Shown here: positions 1 to 5,203 of the stretch, in pieces
How the letters are laid out: each line of letters starts with the position of its first letter
Position numbering within the stretch: the first letter of the stretch is position 1
NCBI GenBank assembly: GCA_017404585.1
Contig: JAFRCB010000354.1
Coordinates: 1-5,203 of the forward strand
Source of the DNA: Lachnospiraceae bacterium
Lineage (GTDB): Bacteria; Bacillota; Clostridia; Lachnospirales; Lachnospiraceae
Direction of reading: 5' to 3'
Length of the DNA: 5,203 nucleotides
Made by a program: the position numbers and the translations under genes
The notes under the pieces: generated by a model
Databases searched by the model: none
What the model was told of the DNA's origin: nothing
The model's input: the letters and a program-made list of their open reading frames with translations, nothing else

Positions 1-965
1 CCGTGAGCGCGGCACCAGTCGCCGAGCTGGGACGTGAAGTTTTTGCCATAGAGTCTGCTCACCGCATTCATATATGCCATGCGAAGGGTGCGGTGGGACT
101 TATCATCGTGGTCGGCGAACAGGAGCGCCAGATCACGGTAGAGGTTGTCTCCGTAGTTTTTAAGAAGCTCACTCTCAAGCTCTCTTCCCCAGGGCAGCGG
201 CATGTTAAGTCCGATAAAGCAGTTCTCGTCGTAGCCCTCGCAGTTGTAGAAGCCGGGTTCGTCGGAGAAGAAACCGGCGATTACGCTGCCGAAGAGGTCG
301 CTGTAGCGCTCGTAGTGCTTCTCGTAGACTTCGTCGATCAGCAGACGGACGGATTCAGCCTTGATGTAATTGATATATTCGGGCTTGTAGTTGAAAGATG
401 TGGTGACAAAGTTCACATGGATGCGCCAGACTCCCTCGGGAATGTCGGCGGTGAGAATGCCGTCCTGCACCTTATCGGTAAGGTCAAGAGCCTCTCCTTC
501 TTCATTGTCACCGTGGGAGATGCGGCAGGCGGTCACGGAGACCAGACGCAGCTCACTTTTCAGCGGTGTGTAGTCGGGCTTGCCGAAGTCCATCCAGGTG
601 AACTGCTTTGTCGTCAGCAGATCCACGTCCACCGAGGCAGCGGGCATCGGTCCGACCACGTCCACGAACTGACTCACCAGGAAGCGTCTGACCTTATCGG
701 GATGTTTGGACATGGAATTGTTCGCCATACCCGTGGGGAAGTGTGCGTCGTCAAGGATCCATATGGTCATGCCGCGTTTCTTTGCCTCGTCGATGACGAT
801 GTCCACGTCATGCCACCAGCTTTCTCCTGCATAGTCCGGATGCGGGCGGGCTTCCAGACAGACGGAGCGTATTCCGGCCTCGTAAATTTTTTCGATTTCG
901 GTGCGCAGGATCTGTTCACCTTCTCCCCTCATCCAGAGAAAGGGCAGGATGTGATTTTTGTTCAT
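1..965 (-). CDS. Glycoside-hydrolase-like protein, GH106-like TIM-barrel part (3' partial)
   Basis: Reading the minus strand from ATG at 965 gives an open frame of 321 codons with no stop before the window edge, so the C-terminus is missing. The start is supported by a perfect AGGAGG (976 to 971) five bases upstream. The protein begins MNKNHILPFLWMRGEGEQ and has no signal peptide, suggesting a cytoplasmic enzyme. Residues about 20-80 look like the first strands and helices of a TIM barrel: EARPHPD near 38-44, SWWHDVD near 49-55, and WILDDAHFPTG near 69-79. Residues about 100-185 look like an inserted, less conserved region. Barrel features resume with GFFSDEPGF at 231-239; by family analogy E236 is a candidate acid/base or ligand residue (inference). 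The pattern resembles the large clostridial 'glycosyl hydrolase' proteins distantly related to GH106 alpha-L-rhamnosidases, which from memory often approach 1000 residues. Substrate cannot be told from sequence. It is divergent from an AraC-type regulator that probably controls it. Hydrolase class is fairly sure; exact family is not. Confidence 0.8.
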   Translation of the reverse strand, partial: MNKNHILPFLWMRGEGEQILRTEIEKIYEAGIRSVCLEARPHPDYAGESWWHDVDIVIDEAKKRGMTIWILDDAHFPTGMANNSMSKHPDKVRRFLVSQFVDVVGPMPAASVDVDLLTTKQFTWMDFGKPDYTPLKSELRLVSVTACRISHGDNEEGEALDLTDKVQDGILTADIPEGVWRIHVNFVTTSFNYKPEYINYIKAESVRLLIDEVYEKHYERYSDLFGSVIAGFFSDEPGFYNCEGYDENCFIGLNMPLPWGRELESELLKNYGDNLYRDLALLFADHDDKSHRTLRMAYMNAVSRLYGKNFTSQLGDWCRAH

Positions 966-1049
966 ATTGTCCTCCTCTCAGTCTATTTCTATTGCTAGAC
1001 TTGTTGTTTCTGGTTATAATATACAAAAATAACCCCGCATGAGGCTTGT

Positions 1050-1065
1050 ATGAAAGCGTATAATC
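1050..1065 (+). promoter_or_regulatory. Partial cre-like (CcpA) site
   Basis: The 16 bases ATGAAAGCGTATAATC fit the left part and centre of the catabolite-responsive element consensus WTGNNARCGNWWWCAW, including the central CG, but miss the final CAW. It lies upstream of the regulator's -35 and upstream of the likely hydrolase promoter, a sensible place for carbon catabolite control of a sugar gene. Because one half-site is broken, this is only a candidate. Confidence 0.3.
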
Positions 1066-1078
1066 CACCGGTAAAATT

Positions 1079-1107
1079 TTGACTTTTAATTGGTGACTTA
1101 GTATAAT
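1079..1107 (+). promoter_or_regulatory. Sigma-A-type promoter of the araC-family gene
   Basis: A -35 box TTGACT (1079-1084) and a -10 box TATAAT (1102-1107) are separated by exactly 17 bases. Transcription would start near 1114, giving a leader of only about 20 bases before the ATG at 1137. The near-consensus quality suggests steady expression of the regulator without an activator. Confidence 0.8.
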
Positions 1108-1123
1108 TATGACATGAGCAAAA

Positions 1124-1129
1124 GAGGGA
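1124..1129 (+). promoter_or_regulatory. Ribosome binding site choosing the ATG at 1137
   Basis: GAGGGA lies seven bases before ATG 1137 but only one base before the in-frame ATG at 1131. Normal spacing favours 1137 as the start of the AraC-family protein. Confidence 0.65.
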
Positions 1130-1136
1130 AATGATC

Positions 1137-2228
1137 ATGAAGGTGGAGATTTTTGAGGATTTGGCAACACGACCGTTGGATGAGGATGAGCAGCTGTTCA
1201 AAAAGGCCTGGCTGAAAGGTCCTGCCGTACTCTGGGAGAGACCGATGAGCTATTCCGCTTATGAGAAATACATTGAGGACGGCATTGTGGTGACTACGGC
1301 GCAGTCACACTATTATAAAGATAAGACCCGTGACGGCCGGGGGATTACCGTGGAGGAAATCTCTGGTCCCAACCAGGTGAATGTCTCTCTGCACCGGCGT
1401 TACAGTTATCCTGTGCTGCATAACCACAACTATGTGGAAATCGTATACGTGGCGGCCGGTCACTGTGAGAATCTGTTCGAAACGGGCGGTTTTTCCATGA
1501 AAGCCGGCGATGTGTGTATTTTTGCTCCCAATTCTCTGCACGCAATCTCCTGTGTCAGCGACGAGAGCTGCATTATAAACATGATGGTCAACCGACGTTT
1601 TTTCGACAGGCGCTTTCTGGACATCCTGCGGGGAGGGAAGCTTCTGGTGGATTATCTGGAGGATATTCTATTTGAGAAAGCTGCCAGCCCCTACATACTC
1701 TTTTCCACCGGTGATGACAAGTGCCTGTACAATCTCGCCTGCGGCATGGTCAAGGAAATCACGCAGAAGCTCTACGCCTATGAATACTCTCTCGCCCTTC
1801 TGATCGGGCAGTTTCTGCTCCATCTTGTGAGGGATTATGAAGAGTCGGCCGTGGTCCCCGGCATGAGCGTGAAAACACAGAACGACCTGATCATAGGTGT
1901 GCTGAGTTACCTGAATGTCCATTACAATCAGGCGAGCCTCACCGAGACCGCCCGATATTTCGGATACTCACCTTCCTATCTGAGCAGGGTGATCCGCGAG
2001 AGCACAGGCAGGACCTTCAATGCGATCATTGCGCAGATCCAGATGGAGAGAGCTGTGAAGCTGCTTGAAGCGGGAGAACAGAGCCTTACCGCAATCGCAC
2101 AGGAGATCGGCTGTTTTGATATCAGCCATTTCAACAAGAAATTCAAGGCAGCCTACGGTATATCACCGCGGCAGTTTTTGGAACAGAAGGAAAAATACAA
2201 GCAAGCCGGAGGAGACGGGTTCGTCTGA
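1137..2228 (+). CDS. AraC-family transcriptional regulator with cupin sensor domain
   Basis: The product is 363 residues from ATG 1137 (365 if ATG 1131 were used). Positions here count from 1137. Residues about 88-150 form a cupin-like arm with YPVLHNHNYVEI and the turn KAGDVCIFAPNSLH, the usual effector-binding part of sugar-responsive AraC proteins. Residues about 250-350 form the double helix-turn-helix DNA-binding domain: the first has SLTETARYFGYSPSYLSRV, the second has SLTAIAQEIGCFDISHFNKK followed by the family signature FKAAYGISPRQF. It is cytoplasmic and should bind DNA as a dimer. It has its own near-consensus promoter and diverges from a glycoside-hydrolase-like gene, so the simplest reading is a local activator of that gene responding to a sugar from the same pathway. 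The effector cannot be named. An N-terminal stretch of about 85 residues before the cupin resembles nothing I can name. No clear intrinsic terminator follows the stop. The family call is very secure. Confidence 0.95.
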   Translation: MKVEIFEDLATRPLDEDEQLFKKAWLKGPAVLWERPMSYSAYEKYIEDGIVVTTAQSHYYKDKTRDGRGITVEEISGPNQVNVSLHRRYSYPVLHNHNYVEIVYVAAGHCENLFETGGFSMKAGDVCIFAPNSLHAISCVSDESCIINMMVNRRFFDRRFLDILRGGKLLVDYLEDILFEKAASPYILFSTGDDKCLYNLACGMVKEITQKLYAYEYSLALLIGQFLLHLVRDYEESAVVPGMSVKTQNDLIIGVLSYLNVHYNQASLTETARYFGYSPSYLSRVIRESTGRTFNAIIAQIQMERAVKLLEAGEQSLTAIAQEIGCFDISHFNKKFKAAYGISPRQFLEQKEKYKQAGGDGFV

Positions 2229-2373
2229 ATTATTACATTATGTGAGAATTGTTTCATATTGCTATAAAAGAATGCTTGCATATGATTCTAAGTTGTGTTA
2301 AAATCTTTTTTGCTGTCTTATATGAAAAGGCGAAGAAGAAAACTACGTAAAGTTTTAATAAAGAGGTGAAAAA
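2229..2373 (+). promoter_or_regulatory. Promoter and leader of rpmE
   Basis: The -35 TTGCAT (2276-2281) and -10 TAAAAT (2299-2304) are 17 bases apart, which predicts a start near 2311 and a leader of roughly 60 bases. The upstream bases 2229-2275 are AT-rich and show no convincing terminator for the preceding regulator gene. In the leader, AAAACT (2339-2344) can pair with AGTTTT (2351-2356) around a six-base loop just before the ribosome binding site AGAGGTG (2362-2368). L31 leaders with autoregulatory RNA structures are known in Firmicutes, but this AU-only hairpin is weak, so a regulatory role is only a suggestion. Confidence 0.7.
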
Positions 2374-2577
2374 ATGAAGGAAGGCTTACATCCGAATTAC
2401 TATCAGGCAACGGTTACCTGCAACTGTGGCAATACGTTTGTCGTAGGTTCAACAAAGAAAGAGATCCACGTTGAAATCTGCTCCAAGTGCCATCCGTTCT
2501 ATACAGGCCAGCAGAAGGCTGCCAAGGCTCGCGGACGTATCGAGAGATTCAACAAGAAATATAATCTGGGCAAGTAA
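2374..2577 (+). CDS. rpmE: Large-subunit ribosomal protein L31, zinc-binding (C+) type
   Basis: This 67-residue protein is the normal length for bacterial L31, a small protein of the 50S subunit that helps bridge the two subunits. It opens [10 protein letters not shown], typical for the family. Four cysteines in a CxC and CxxC pattern (C16, C18, C36, C39) mark the zinc-binding form, rather than the cysteine-free paralogue that is often induced by zinc shortage. The basic C-terminal part contains [13 protein letters not shown] 2374 is preceded by AGAGGTG at a spacing of five bases, and translation ends with tandem TAA stops. The gene has its own promoter and is followed by a strong intrinsic terminator, so it can be made in larger amounts than the downstream genes. 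Its position ahead of YqhQ, prmC and prfA is the common clostridial order. Confidence 0.97.
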   Translation: MKEGLHPNYYQATVTCNCGNTFVVGSTKKEIHVEICSKCHPFYTGQQKAAKARGRIERFNKKYNLGK

Positions 2578-2600
2578 TAATGGTCATAACAGAGAGTATC

Positions 2601-2630
2601 GGGGACGGCAGGCATGCTGTCCCCTTCTTT
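2601..2630 (+). terminator. Intrinsic terminator after rpmE
   Basis: Bases 2601-2624 fold into a ten-pair stem (GGGGACGGCA with TGCTGTCCCC, one G-U pair) closed by the tetraloop GGCA. The T-rich tail TTCTTT follows at 2625-2630. The two C interruptions in the tail allow some read-through, which could feed the yqhQ-prmC-prfA genes, since no clear promoter is seen for them. Confidence 0.85.
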
Positions 2631-2643
2631 ATATCGTCTCAGC

Positions 2644-2667
2644 GCAACGCCCGCTTATGGGTATTGC
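2644..2667 (+). other. Second hairpin in the rpmE-yqhQ gap, function unknown
   Basis: GCAACGCCC (2644-2652) pairs with GGGTATTGC (2659-2667) around loop GCTTAT, with one C-A mismatch and one G-U pair. No T-run follows, so it is not an intrinsic terminator. It lies between the terminator and the yqhQ ribosome binding site and could be a processing or leader structure, or chance. Confidence 0.35.
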
Positions 2668-2692
2668 CGGAAAAGACGAAAATATAAGTCAT

Positions 2693-2698
2693 AGGAGA
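2693..2698 (+). promoter_or_regulatory. Ribosome binding site supporting the TTG start of yqhQ
   Basis: AGGAGA sits five bases upstream of TTG 2704. The nearest in-frame ATG (2740) has no such site and would remove the conserved IGGQAVMEG start of the family. Confidence 0.8.
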
Positions 2699-2703
2699 AC
2701 AAC

Positions 2704-3627
2704 TTGCAGAAATCATCAAATATCGGCGGTCAGGCAGTCATGGAAGGCATCATGATGCGCAACGGCGACAGATATTCTGTTGCGGTGCGGAAGCCTGACG
2801 GTCAGATCGAAGTCAAGGAAGAACCCTATAAGAGTATCTGTCCTCTCAAGGGAATCTACAATATTCCGATCCTGCGCGGAGCGGTCGCGTTTATCGATTC
2901 GATGGTCGTGGGAACGTCATCCCTCATGTGGTCGGCAGAGTTCGCCGCGGAGGATGAGGAAGAAGCTGGCGAGCCCCGCGATGAAGCCAAAGAGGCCAGG
3001 GAGTGGAAGATCGCCATGACGCTGACGGTCATCTTTTCCGTATGCTTTTCAGTAGGCCTCTTCATGATCCTGCCCTATGCGCTTGCTTCAATATTGAGAA
3101 GGGTCGGGACAGGTGAGGTACTTGTGTCATTTGCGGAAGCACTTCTTCGCCTGGCAATATTTGCTCTGTACATGTTCCTTATATCCAGAATGAAGGATAT
3201 TCAGAGGGTTTTTGCGTACCACGGCGCTGAGCACAAATGCATCAACTGCATTGAGAACGGCTGGGATCTCACGGTGGAGAATGTCATGAAAGCATCGAGG
3301 CGGCATAAGAGATGCGGCACGAGCTTCCTTCTTATCGTTGTTGTGATCTCCGTCATCTGCTTCCTGTTCGTCGGCTTTCTGGGACTTCGGTCACCGCTGC
3401 AGAGAATTCTGTCCCGAATCATCCTGATCCCTGTCATCGCGGGCATCTCCTTTGAGTTCCTGCGCCTTGCGGGTTCCAGCGACAATCCGGTGGTCTGCAC
3501 ACTGGCAAAGCCGGGTCTTGCTCTTCAGGGGCTGGTCACACGCGAGCCGGATGAGAAGATGGTGGATGTCGCGATCTGTGCCGTTGAAAAAGTCTTTGAC
3601 TGGAGAAAGTGGCAGGGAAAGCAATAA
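2704..3627 (+). CDS. yqhQ: DUF1385 family membrane protein (YqhQ-like)
   Basis: The product is 307 residues, the usual length for DUF1385 proteins such as Bacillus subtilis YqhQ, whose biochemical role is not established to my knowledge. It starts at TTG; the conserved N-terminus (SNIGGQAVMEGIMMRN, residues 5-20) begins right after it and rules out the later ATG. Other family landmarks are IPILRGAVAFIDS (54-66), AYHGAEHKCINC (171-182), RHKRCGTSFLL (200-210) and the C-terminal REPDEKMVDVAI (280-291). Hydrophobic segments at about 103-130, 138-161, 206-228 and 234-256 predict about four membrane helices. A highly charged, acidic stretch (about 82-100) precedes the first. The conserved H173, E176, H177, C179 and C182 could bind a metal (my inference). 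The next gene, prmC, starts one base after its stop, so the two are probably translated together. The family call is secure, the function unknown. Confidence 0.93.
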   Translation: MQKSSNIGGQAVMEGIMMRNGDRYSVAVRKPDGQIEVKEEPYKSICPLKGIYNIPILRGAVAFIDSMVVGTSSLMWSAEFAAEDEEEAGEPRDEAKEAREWKIAMTLTVIFSVCFSVGLFMILPYALASILRRVGTGEVLVSFAEALLRLAIFALYMFLISRMKDIQRVFAYHGAEHKCINCIENGWDLTVENVMKASRRHKRCGTSFLLIVVVISVICFLFVGFLGLRSPLQRILSRIILIPVIAGISFEFLRLAGSSDNPVVCTLAKPGLALQGLVTREPDEKMVDVAICAVEKVFDWRKWQGKQ

Positions 3628-3628
3628 T

Positions 3629-4537
3629 ATGAACTCGTCTTTTGAACTCGGAATGTGCGGGACCTATTATGAACTTGTACACGAGGGGGAGAGGCTTCTT
3701 ACTTCGGCAGGGTGTCCCGAACCCGCCGCGGACGCCAGGCTCCTCCTCTTTTTTGTCATGGGCTGGAACCTCACGGATTTTGCCGCGGGGGGAGGGAAGC
3801 CGTGTGAGGATGATAAGAAGGCAGAATTTCTGCGTCTTGTAAAAAGGCGGATGACCAGGGAACCTCTGCAGTATATAACGGGGACAGCTCCGTTTTTCGG
3901 CTATGATTTTCATGTGACTCCCGACGTACTTATTCCGAGATTCGATACGGAGATTCTTGTGGAGTCAGTCTTGCCTCATATTAAAAACGGGGATAGGGTC
4001 CTCGATATGTGCACAGGCAGCGGATGCATAGCGATCACGCTTTTCCTTGAGTCTGCAAATGCGGCCAAGACAGTTTCTGTCACCGCTTCCGACATTTCTG
4101 AGGCTGCCCTTGGTATAGCCCGCGATAATGCTGCGGCACTGGGTGCTCAAATAAAGACGGTGAGAAGCGATTTGTTCGAACGCATAGAGGGCACTTATGA
4201 TATAATAACTGTGAACCCGCCTTATATTGAGACAGAAGTCATAGGGACACTGGATCCCGAAGTCCGTCTCTTTGAGCCTCGCCTGGCTCTCGACGGAAGC
4301 GATGACGGGCTCGCTTTATACCGCCGAATAGTCAGGGATGCCGGAAGATATCTTGTCTCCGGCGGTCTGCTGGCCTTAGAGATCGGCTATGATCAGTCTA
4401 AGGCAGTGGAAGAACTTATGAGAGCGGAATCCTATGTGAATGTAAGTACGGTACGCGATCTTGGCGGAAACGCAAGATGCGTTCTTGGGTATGCAGCACA
4501 AACGGCGCAGGCCGTCTGCGGTCTGGAGAATATATGA
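3629..4537 (+). CDS. prmC: Peptide chain release factor N5-glutamine methyltransferase
   Basis: PrmC uses S-adenosylmethionine to methylate the glutamine of the GGQ motif of release factors, which raises the efficiency of peptide release. The product is 302 residues from ATG 3629, slightly longer than typical. The N-terminal helical, substrate-binding part spans about 10-95, with [15 protein letters not shown] at 77-91. [12 protein letters not shown] (101-112) is the family signature leading into the methyltransferase fold. The cofactor loop is [13 protein letters not shown] (124-136), the acidic strand end is ASDIS (153-157), and the catalytic NPPY is at 196-199. EPRLALDG (216-223) is also typical. 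The frame is open upstream to 3452, but that part overlaps yqhQ and has no family similarity. ATG 3629, with AGGGA at 3614-3618, lies one base after the yqhQ stop. The stop overlaps the prfA start (ATGA), tying it to the gene for its substrate. Confidence 0.95.
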   Translation: MNSSFELGMCGTYYELVHEGERLLTSAGCPEPAADARLLLFFVMGWNLTDFAAGGGKPCEDDKKAEFLRLVKRRMTREPLQYITGTAPFFGYDFHVTPDVLIPRFDTEILVESVLPHIKNGDRVLDMCTGSGCIAITLFLESANAAKTVSVTASDISEAALGIARDNAAALGAQIKTVRSDLFERIEGTYDIITVNPPYIETEVIGTLDPEVRLFEPRLALDGSDDGLALYRRIVRDAGRYLVSGGLLALEIGYDQSKAVEELMRAESYVNVSTVRDLGGNARCVLGYAAQTAQAVCGLENI

Positions 4538-5203
4538 TAGATAAACTGGATAAGATACTGCACAGGCAGGAGGAAATTCTCAGAGAGCTGGCCTCGCCGG
4601 AAGTCCTTGCCGACAGCACAAGGATGACCGCCCTGATGAAGGAACAGGCGCTTTTGTCTCCCGTCACGGAAGCCTATGAAGCCTACAAAAAAGCCTGCCT
4701 TACCGAGGAGGAGTCGGAGATGCTGCTGCTCACGGAGACAGATCCCGAGATGAGGGAGATGTTGAAAGAAGAGCTTGTGCAGTCTAAAAGAGATAAAGAA
4801 GAACTTGACGAGAAGATACGGATCCTGCTTCTGCCAAAGGATCCCAATGATCAGAGAAACGTCATTGTGGAGATACGGGCGGGCGCCGGCGGAGACGAGG
4901 CAGCCCTATTTGCCTCTGAAATATATCGAATGTATGCGAGATATGCCGATACGCGGGGCTGGCGCACAGAGATGATTTCTCTTAACGAGAACGGCCTTGG
5001 CGGCTTCAAGGAGTGTACGTTCATGATCAGCGGAACCGGAGCTTTTGAGCGTCTCAAGTATGAGAGCGGGACCCATCGTGTTCAGAGAGTTCCGGAGACG
5101 GAGAGCGGAGGCAGAATTCACACATCGACAGTGACTGTGGCGGTCCTCCCGGAGGCGGAGGAGGTCGACGTGGAAATCGACATGAAAGACTGCCGCTTTG
5201 ACG
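4534..5203 (+). CDS. prfA: Peptide chain release factor 1 (3' partial)
   Basis: RF1 recognises UAA and UAG stop codons in the ribosomal A site and triggers peptide release. The window holds the first 223 codons of about 355-360 expected. The helical N-terminal domain (about 1-100) is followed by [19 protein letters not shown] (109-127). The tripeptide that reads stop codons is PET (187-189) within [14 protein letters not shown]. This PxT form separates RF1 from RF2, which carries SPF. The sequence ends at DMKDCRFD, and the catalytic GGQ should lie only about ten residues beyond the edge, so it cannot be checked here. The ATG overlaps the prmC stop by ATGA, with GGAGA at 4525-4529 as ribosome binding site, which indicates translational coupling to the enzyme that methylates this factor. 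The truncation is due to the window boundary, not to a mutation. Confidence 0.96.
   Translation, partial: MIDKLDKILHRQEEILRELASPEVLADSTRMTALMKEQALLSPVTEAYEAYKKACLTEEESEMLLLTETDPEMREMLKEELVQSKRDKEELDEKIRILLLPKDPNDQRNVIVEIRAGAGGDEAALFASEIYRMYARYADTRGWRTEMISLNENGLGGFKECTFMISGTGAFERLKYESGTHRVQRVPETESGGRIHTSTVTVAVLPEAEEVDVEIDMKDCRFD

Larger units (their letters stand above)
966..1136. promoter_or_regulatory. Divergent control region between hydrolase and AraC genes
   Basis: This shared gap holds the leader of the leftward hydrolase gene (AGGAGG at 976-971) and the promoter of the rightward regulator. TATAAT occurs three times on the plus strand, at 1015-1020, 1059-1064 and 1102-1107, spaced 44 and 43 bases apart. 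Only the last has a good -35. For the hydrolase I see only weak options, such as a minus-strand TATATT at 1023-1018 without a recognisable -35. A weak core promoter fits dependence on an activator, but that is inference. Operators for the AraC protein probably lie here and cannot be defined from this one copy. Confidence 0.6.

Noticed and set aside
3..998. Long plus-strand open frame opposite the hydrolase
   Set aside because: It lies antiparallel to a well-supported minus-strand gene with a perfect ribosome binding site and clear barrel motifs. Its own translation resembles no family I know and has no start signal.
1131..1133. ATG 1131 as start of the AraC-family gene
   Set aside because: The ribosome binding site ends only one base before it; ATG 1137 has normal spacing. 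The difference is two residues.
2269..2289. AGAAT/ATTCT inverted repeat as terminator of the AraC gene
   Set aside because: Only five AT-rich pairs with an eleven-base loop, overlapping the rpmE -35 box, and no adjacent T-run.
2672..2690. Promoter for yqhQ using TATAAG near 2682
   Set aside because: The possible -35 boxes TTGCCG and TTATGG would sit 13 and 22 bases away, outside normal spacing.
3452..3628. Upstream extension of prmC into yqhQ
   Set aside because: The open frame reaches back to 3452, but those residues are an out-of-frame shadow of yqhQ and do not match the PrmC N-terminus. ATG 3629 follows the yqhQ stop directly.
3787..3796. G-rich run (six G, then A, then three G) in prmC as a frameshift or structure signal
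   Set aside because: The reading frame is intact through it and it encodes a variable glycine-rich linker. Two G runs are not enough for a quadruplex.
3536..3913. Minus-strand open frame of 125 codons across yqhQ and prmC
   Set aside because: It is fully antisense to two conserved genes, shows no family motif and has no promoter or ribosome binding site I can see.

Overview
The window looks like a chromosomal segment from a Clostridia-class Firmicute, probably Lachnospiraceae or a close relative with moderate-to-high GC. The evidence is the gene order rpmE, DUF1385/YqhQ, prmC, prfA, the AGGAGG-type ribosome binding sites, a TTG start, and near-consensus sigma-A promoters. The family-level placement is inference; the protein-family calls rest on motifs that are directly visible.

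Left part (1 to about 2228), an accessory carbohydrate module. A large cytoplasmic glycoside-hydrolase-like protein (GH106-like, 3' end outside the window) is read leftward from 965. An AraC-family regulator with an N-terminal cupin domain is read rightward from 1137. They share a divergent control region of about 170 bp. It holds a near-consensus promoter for the regulator, three evenly spaced TATAAT hexamers and a partial cre-like site, but no strong promoter for the hydrolase. The likely arrangement is a local sugar-responsive activator controlling its divergent hydrolase gene.

Right part (2229 to 5203), a conserved translation cluster. Ribosomal protein L31 (zinc-binding type) has its own promoter and is followed by a strong intrinsic terminator. 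Then come a DUF1385 membrane protein (YqhQ) with a TTG start, prmC one base after its stop, and prfA overlapping the prmC stop by ATGA. PrmC methylates the GGQ glutamine of the release factor encoded next door, so the tight prmC-prfA coupling places enzyme and substrate on one transcript. prfA is cut by the window edge shortly before the expected GGQ motif.

No mobile element, tRNA, rRNA or CRISPR array was seen. Most of the window is ordinary. The parts most worth a second look are the divergent control region, the family position of the hydrolase, the terminator and second hairpin between rpmE and yqhQ, and the rpmE leader.
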